DNA from: Nitriliruptoraceae bacterium
GTDB lineage: Bacteria; Actinomycetota; Nitriliruptoria; Nitriliruptorales; Nitriliruptoraceae
Reading direction: 5' to 3'
Length of the DNA stretch: 5,915 nt
Assembly (NCBI GenBank): GCA_007121975.1
Contig: SKJO01000106.1
Coordinates: 1-5,915 of the forward strand
The notes beneath the pieces were generated by a model. The model was not told the origin of the DNA and did no database searches. It saw nothing but the letters and a program-made list of their open reading frames with translations. Shown one piece after another: positions 5,707 through 5,915 of this stretch (positions within the stretch are counted from its first letter, which is position 1; each line of letters opens with the position of its first letter). The position numbers and the translations under genes are program-made.

Positions 5707-5715
5707 GGAGCACCC
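5707..5715 (+). promoter_or_regulatory. Ribosome binding site of the MBL-fold gene
   Basis: GGAGCACCC with GGAG 6 bases before ATG 5717 (preceded by GA, giving GAGGAG). It lies in the 36-base gap after the SDR stop. The gap has no terminator-like hairpin, so the gene probably belongs to the same transcript. The same nine bases precede the ligase and regulator starts. Confidence 0.6.
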
Positions 5716-5716
5716 C

Positions 5717-5915
5717 ATGGCCGCGTCCCCCACCACCCCCGAGATCACCGAGGTGGCCCCCGGCGTCTTCGCCTACGTGCAGCCCGACGGAACCTGGTTC
5801 ATCAACAACACCGGCATCATCGTCGGTCCCGACTCGGCCCTGATGATCGATCAGACGAGCACCGAGCGTCGGGGACGGATGCTGATGGCCACCGTCGACG
5901 AGCTCGCCGGCGGAC
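5717..5915 (+). CDS. MBL-fold metallo-hydrolase, N-terminal fragment (cut by window edge)
   Basis: The first 66 codons plus one base are present, translated by me from ATG 5717 to the right edge. The opening EVAPGVFAYVQPDGTWFINN, then GIIVGPDSALMIDQTSTERR and a following helix, is the characteristic first beta-hairpin of metallo-beta-lactamase-fold hydrolases (x-G-V-x-x-x...N-x-G-x-I-V-G...x-x-I-D). The Asp/Gln in MIDQTST stands where relatives commonly have V-D-T-x. The zinc-binding HxHxDH motif, expected roughly 20-30 residues further on, is outside the window, so activity cannot be judged. In this superfamily the substrate may be a lactone, thioester, glyoxalase-type adduct or phosphodiester. 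The position behind the ligase and SDR suggests a hydrolytic step of the same pathway (inference). Confidence 0.8.
   Translation, partial: MAASPTTPEITEVAPGVFAYVQPDGTWFINNTGIIVGPDSALMIDQTSTERRGRMLMATVDELAGG

Overview
The window reads as high-GC bacterial DNA, most likely from an actinobacterium. The grounds are strong G/C at third codon positions, a GTG start inside a 4-base overlap, GGAG-type ribosome binding sites, and a substrate-binding lipoprotein with a long Asp/Glu/Pro/Ala linker, which I associate with deep-branching high-GC actinobacteria. This placement is inference; there is no rRNA or marker gene.

Layout: two divergent gene sets face away from one AT-richer control region at about 2793-2933. 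Leftward (minus strand) are a GntR/FCD-family regulator (2130-2792), a LivJ-type substrate-binding lipoprotein (679-2091) and the N-terminal two thirds of a LivH-type ABC permease (1-618, running off the left edge). Rightward (plus strand) are an acetoacetyl-CoA-synthetase-like AMP-forming acyl-CoA ligase (2934-4901), a classical short-chain dehydrogenase/reductase overlapping it by 4 bases (4898-5680), and the first 66 codons of an MBL-fold hydrolase (5717 to the right edge). Coding is dense; no gap exceeds about 141 bases. No tRNA, rRNA, CRISPR array or mobile element is seen.

How the genes may work together (inference): the Liv-type importer captures a small carboxylic or amino-acid-like compound. 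The ligase activates it as a CoA thioester, the SDR oxidises or reduces a hydroxy/keto acyl intermediate, and the MBL protein may hydrolyse an ester, lactone or thioester. The FCD regulator, whose family usually senses carboxylates, would control both directions from the shared intergenic region. The substrate cannot be named from sequence. I found no phage-defence, retroelement or other exotic system. The points worth a second look are the substrate-orphan catabolic module, the ligase's altered acyl pocket, the control region with its palindromes, and the repeat-built acidic linker of the lipoprotein.
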